Source: Prevotella sp. UBA3837
GTDB taxonomy: Bacteria > Bacteroidota > Bacteroidia > Bacteroidales > Bacteroidaceae
Direction: 5' to 3'
Assembly: GCA_002392835.1 (NCBI GenBank)
Contig: DGHX01000038.1
Span: 2,657 to 9,623, forward strand
Length of the DNA: 6,967 nucleotides
Below, piece by piece: positions 6,185 through 6,967 of the stretch. The position numbers and the translations under genes are program-made. The notes beneath the pieces were generated by a model. The model made no database searches, was not told where the DNA came from, and saw only the letters and a list, made by a program, of their open reading frames with translations. The stretch's first letter is position 1. Each line of letters begins with the position of its first letter.

Positions 6185-6201
6185 CAGCAAAATTGTGCAA
6201 A
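6181..6201. promoter_or_regulatory. TTTGCA-N9-TGCAAA inverted repeat at the glutamine synthetase start site
   Basis: TTTGCA (6181-6186) and TGCAAA (6196-6201) are perfect inverted hexamers nine bases apart, overlapping the -7 element and the probable transcription start. This could be an operator for a dimeric regulator. TGCAAA also occurs at 6124-6129 and 6153-6158 in the same intergenic region, inside the tatA promoter. No regulator is identified. Confidence 0.4.
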
Positions 6202-6210
6202 ATAGTGAAC

Positions 6211-6967
6211 ATGGCAAGCAATCTGAGATTTCAAGTAGTAGAAGAAGCTTTCAAGAAGCGTCCACTCGACATTCACCCCCCGAAAGAACGTCCTTCGCAG
6301 TATTTTGGCAAGTACGTCTTCAACCGAGAAAAGATGTACAAGTACCTGTCAAAAGAGGTGTATCTGAAGCTCATCGACGTCATTGACAACGGTGCCCGGC
6401 TCGACCGCTCAATAGCCGACGCAGTGGCCGCAGGCATGAAGCAATGGGCACAGGAGATGGGCGTGACACACTACACCCACTGGTTTCAGCCGCTGACAGA
6501 GGGAACGGCCGAGAAGCACGACGCCTTTGTGGAACACGACGGAAAAGGAGGCATGATAGAGAAGTTCAGCGGCAAGCTGCTCGTGCAGCAGGAGCCCGAC
6601 GCCAGCAGCTTCCCCAACGGAGGCATACGCAACACGTTCGAGGCCCGCGGATACTCAGCATGGGACCCCACCTCGCCCGTATTCATCATCGACGACACGC
6701 TCTGCATACCCACCATCTTCATAGCATACACCGGCGAGGCACTCGACTACAAGGCACCGCTGCTGCGAGCGCTGCACGCCGTGGACAAGGCTGCCACGGA
6801 AGTGTGCCACCTGTTCTACGACGACGTGAAGAAGGTGCAAGTGAACCTGGGCTGGGAACAGGAGTACTTCCTCGTTGACGAAGGACTGTACTCAGCACGC
6901 CCCGACCTGATGCTGACAGGCCGTACGCTCATGGGGCACGAAAGCGCCAAGAACCAGCAGATGGACG
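6211..6967 (+). CDS. glnN: Glutamine synthetase type III, N-terminal part
   Basis: The frame starts at ATG 6211 and stays open to the window end, giving 252 residues of a family that usually has about 725. GSIII makes glutamine from glutamate, ammonia and ATP in the cytoplasm and is a typical ammonia-assimilation enzyme of Bacteroidetes. Family landmarks are in order: D-Y/Q-Y-F-G near 30-33, T-H-Y-T-H-W-F-Q-P-L-T-E-G-T-A-E-K-H-D (86-104), E-P-D-A-S-S-F-P-N-G-G (128-138), F-E-A-R-G-Y-S-A-W-D-P (143-153), Y-T-G-E-A-L-D-Y-K (173-181), and the metal-binding G-W-E216-Q-E218-Y-F shared with other glutamine synthetases. The leader is A-rich with no Shine-Dalgarno. It is transcribed divergently from tatA. 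The catalytic C-terminal regions lie outside the window, so integrity cannot be judged. Confidence 0.96.
   Translation, partial: MASNLRFQVVEEAFKKRPLDIHPPKERPSQYFGKYVFNREKMYKYLSKEVYLKLIDVIDNGARLDRSIADAVAAGMKQWAQEMGVTHYTHWFQPLTEGTAEKHDAFVEHDGKGGMIEKFSGKLLVQQEPDASSFPNGGIRNTFEARGYSAWDPTSPVFIIDDTLCIPTIFIAYTGEALDYKAPLLRALHAVDKAATEVCHLFYDDVKKVQVNLGWEQEYFLVDEGLYSARPDLMLTGRTLMGHESAKNQQMD

Noticed and set aside
1..6967. tRNA, rRNA, riboswitch, insertion sequence or phage genes
   Set aside because: No cloverleaf-like sequence, conserved rRNA segment, transposase motif, integrase or phage structural gene was recognised on either strand by reading.

Overview
The window looks like chromosome from a Bacteroidales bacterium, probably Prevotellaceae. 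The grounds are Bacteroidetes-type promoters (TAnnTTTG boxes), A-rich leaders with weak or absent Shine-Dalgarno sequences, a type III glutamine synthetase, a bifunctional HisB and a tatA-tatC pair with no tatB. Coding DNA is visibly GC-rich, while the intergenic stretches are AT-rich or repetitive. The taxonomic call is inferred from these traits only.

Layout. Positions 1-100 hold a short tandem repeat and a weak terminator downstream of hisB. On the minus strand, read right to left, come two blocks. The right-hand block (6092 down to 2186) is a tight four-gene operon: tatA, tatC, a six-cluster iron-sulfur membrane protein that looks like a NapH-NapG fusion, and an aldo/keto reductase with C-terminal [4Fe-4S] motifs and a twin-arginine lipoprotein signal. 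The left-hand block (1957 down to 101) is an unrecognised multi-pass membrane protein followed six bases later by hisB. Between the blocks lies a roughly 180-base element of 9-bp tandem repeats facing each other across a perfect 18-bp inverted repeat. At the right edge, divergent from tatA and sharing a 118-base promoter region with it, a type III glutamine synthetase gene runs off the window.

How the genes may work together. The reductase carries a textbook SRRTFLK Tat motif, and the NapHG-like protein carries an internal SKRSFL segment exactly where a separate NapG would have its Tat signal. Both sit in one operon with the translocase. The simplest reading is a self-contained export and electron-transfer module: TatAC exports the folded iron-sulfur parts, the NapH-like membrane part draws electrons from menaquinol, and they pass through four NapG-type clusters to the clusters of the exported reductase. 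The substrate is unknown. This reading is inference; the individual motifs are visible in the sequence.

The strongest leads are this Tat-redox module and the inverted 9-mer repeat element. HisB and glutamine synthetase are ordinary housekeeping genes.
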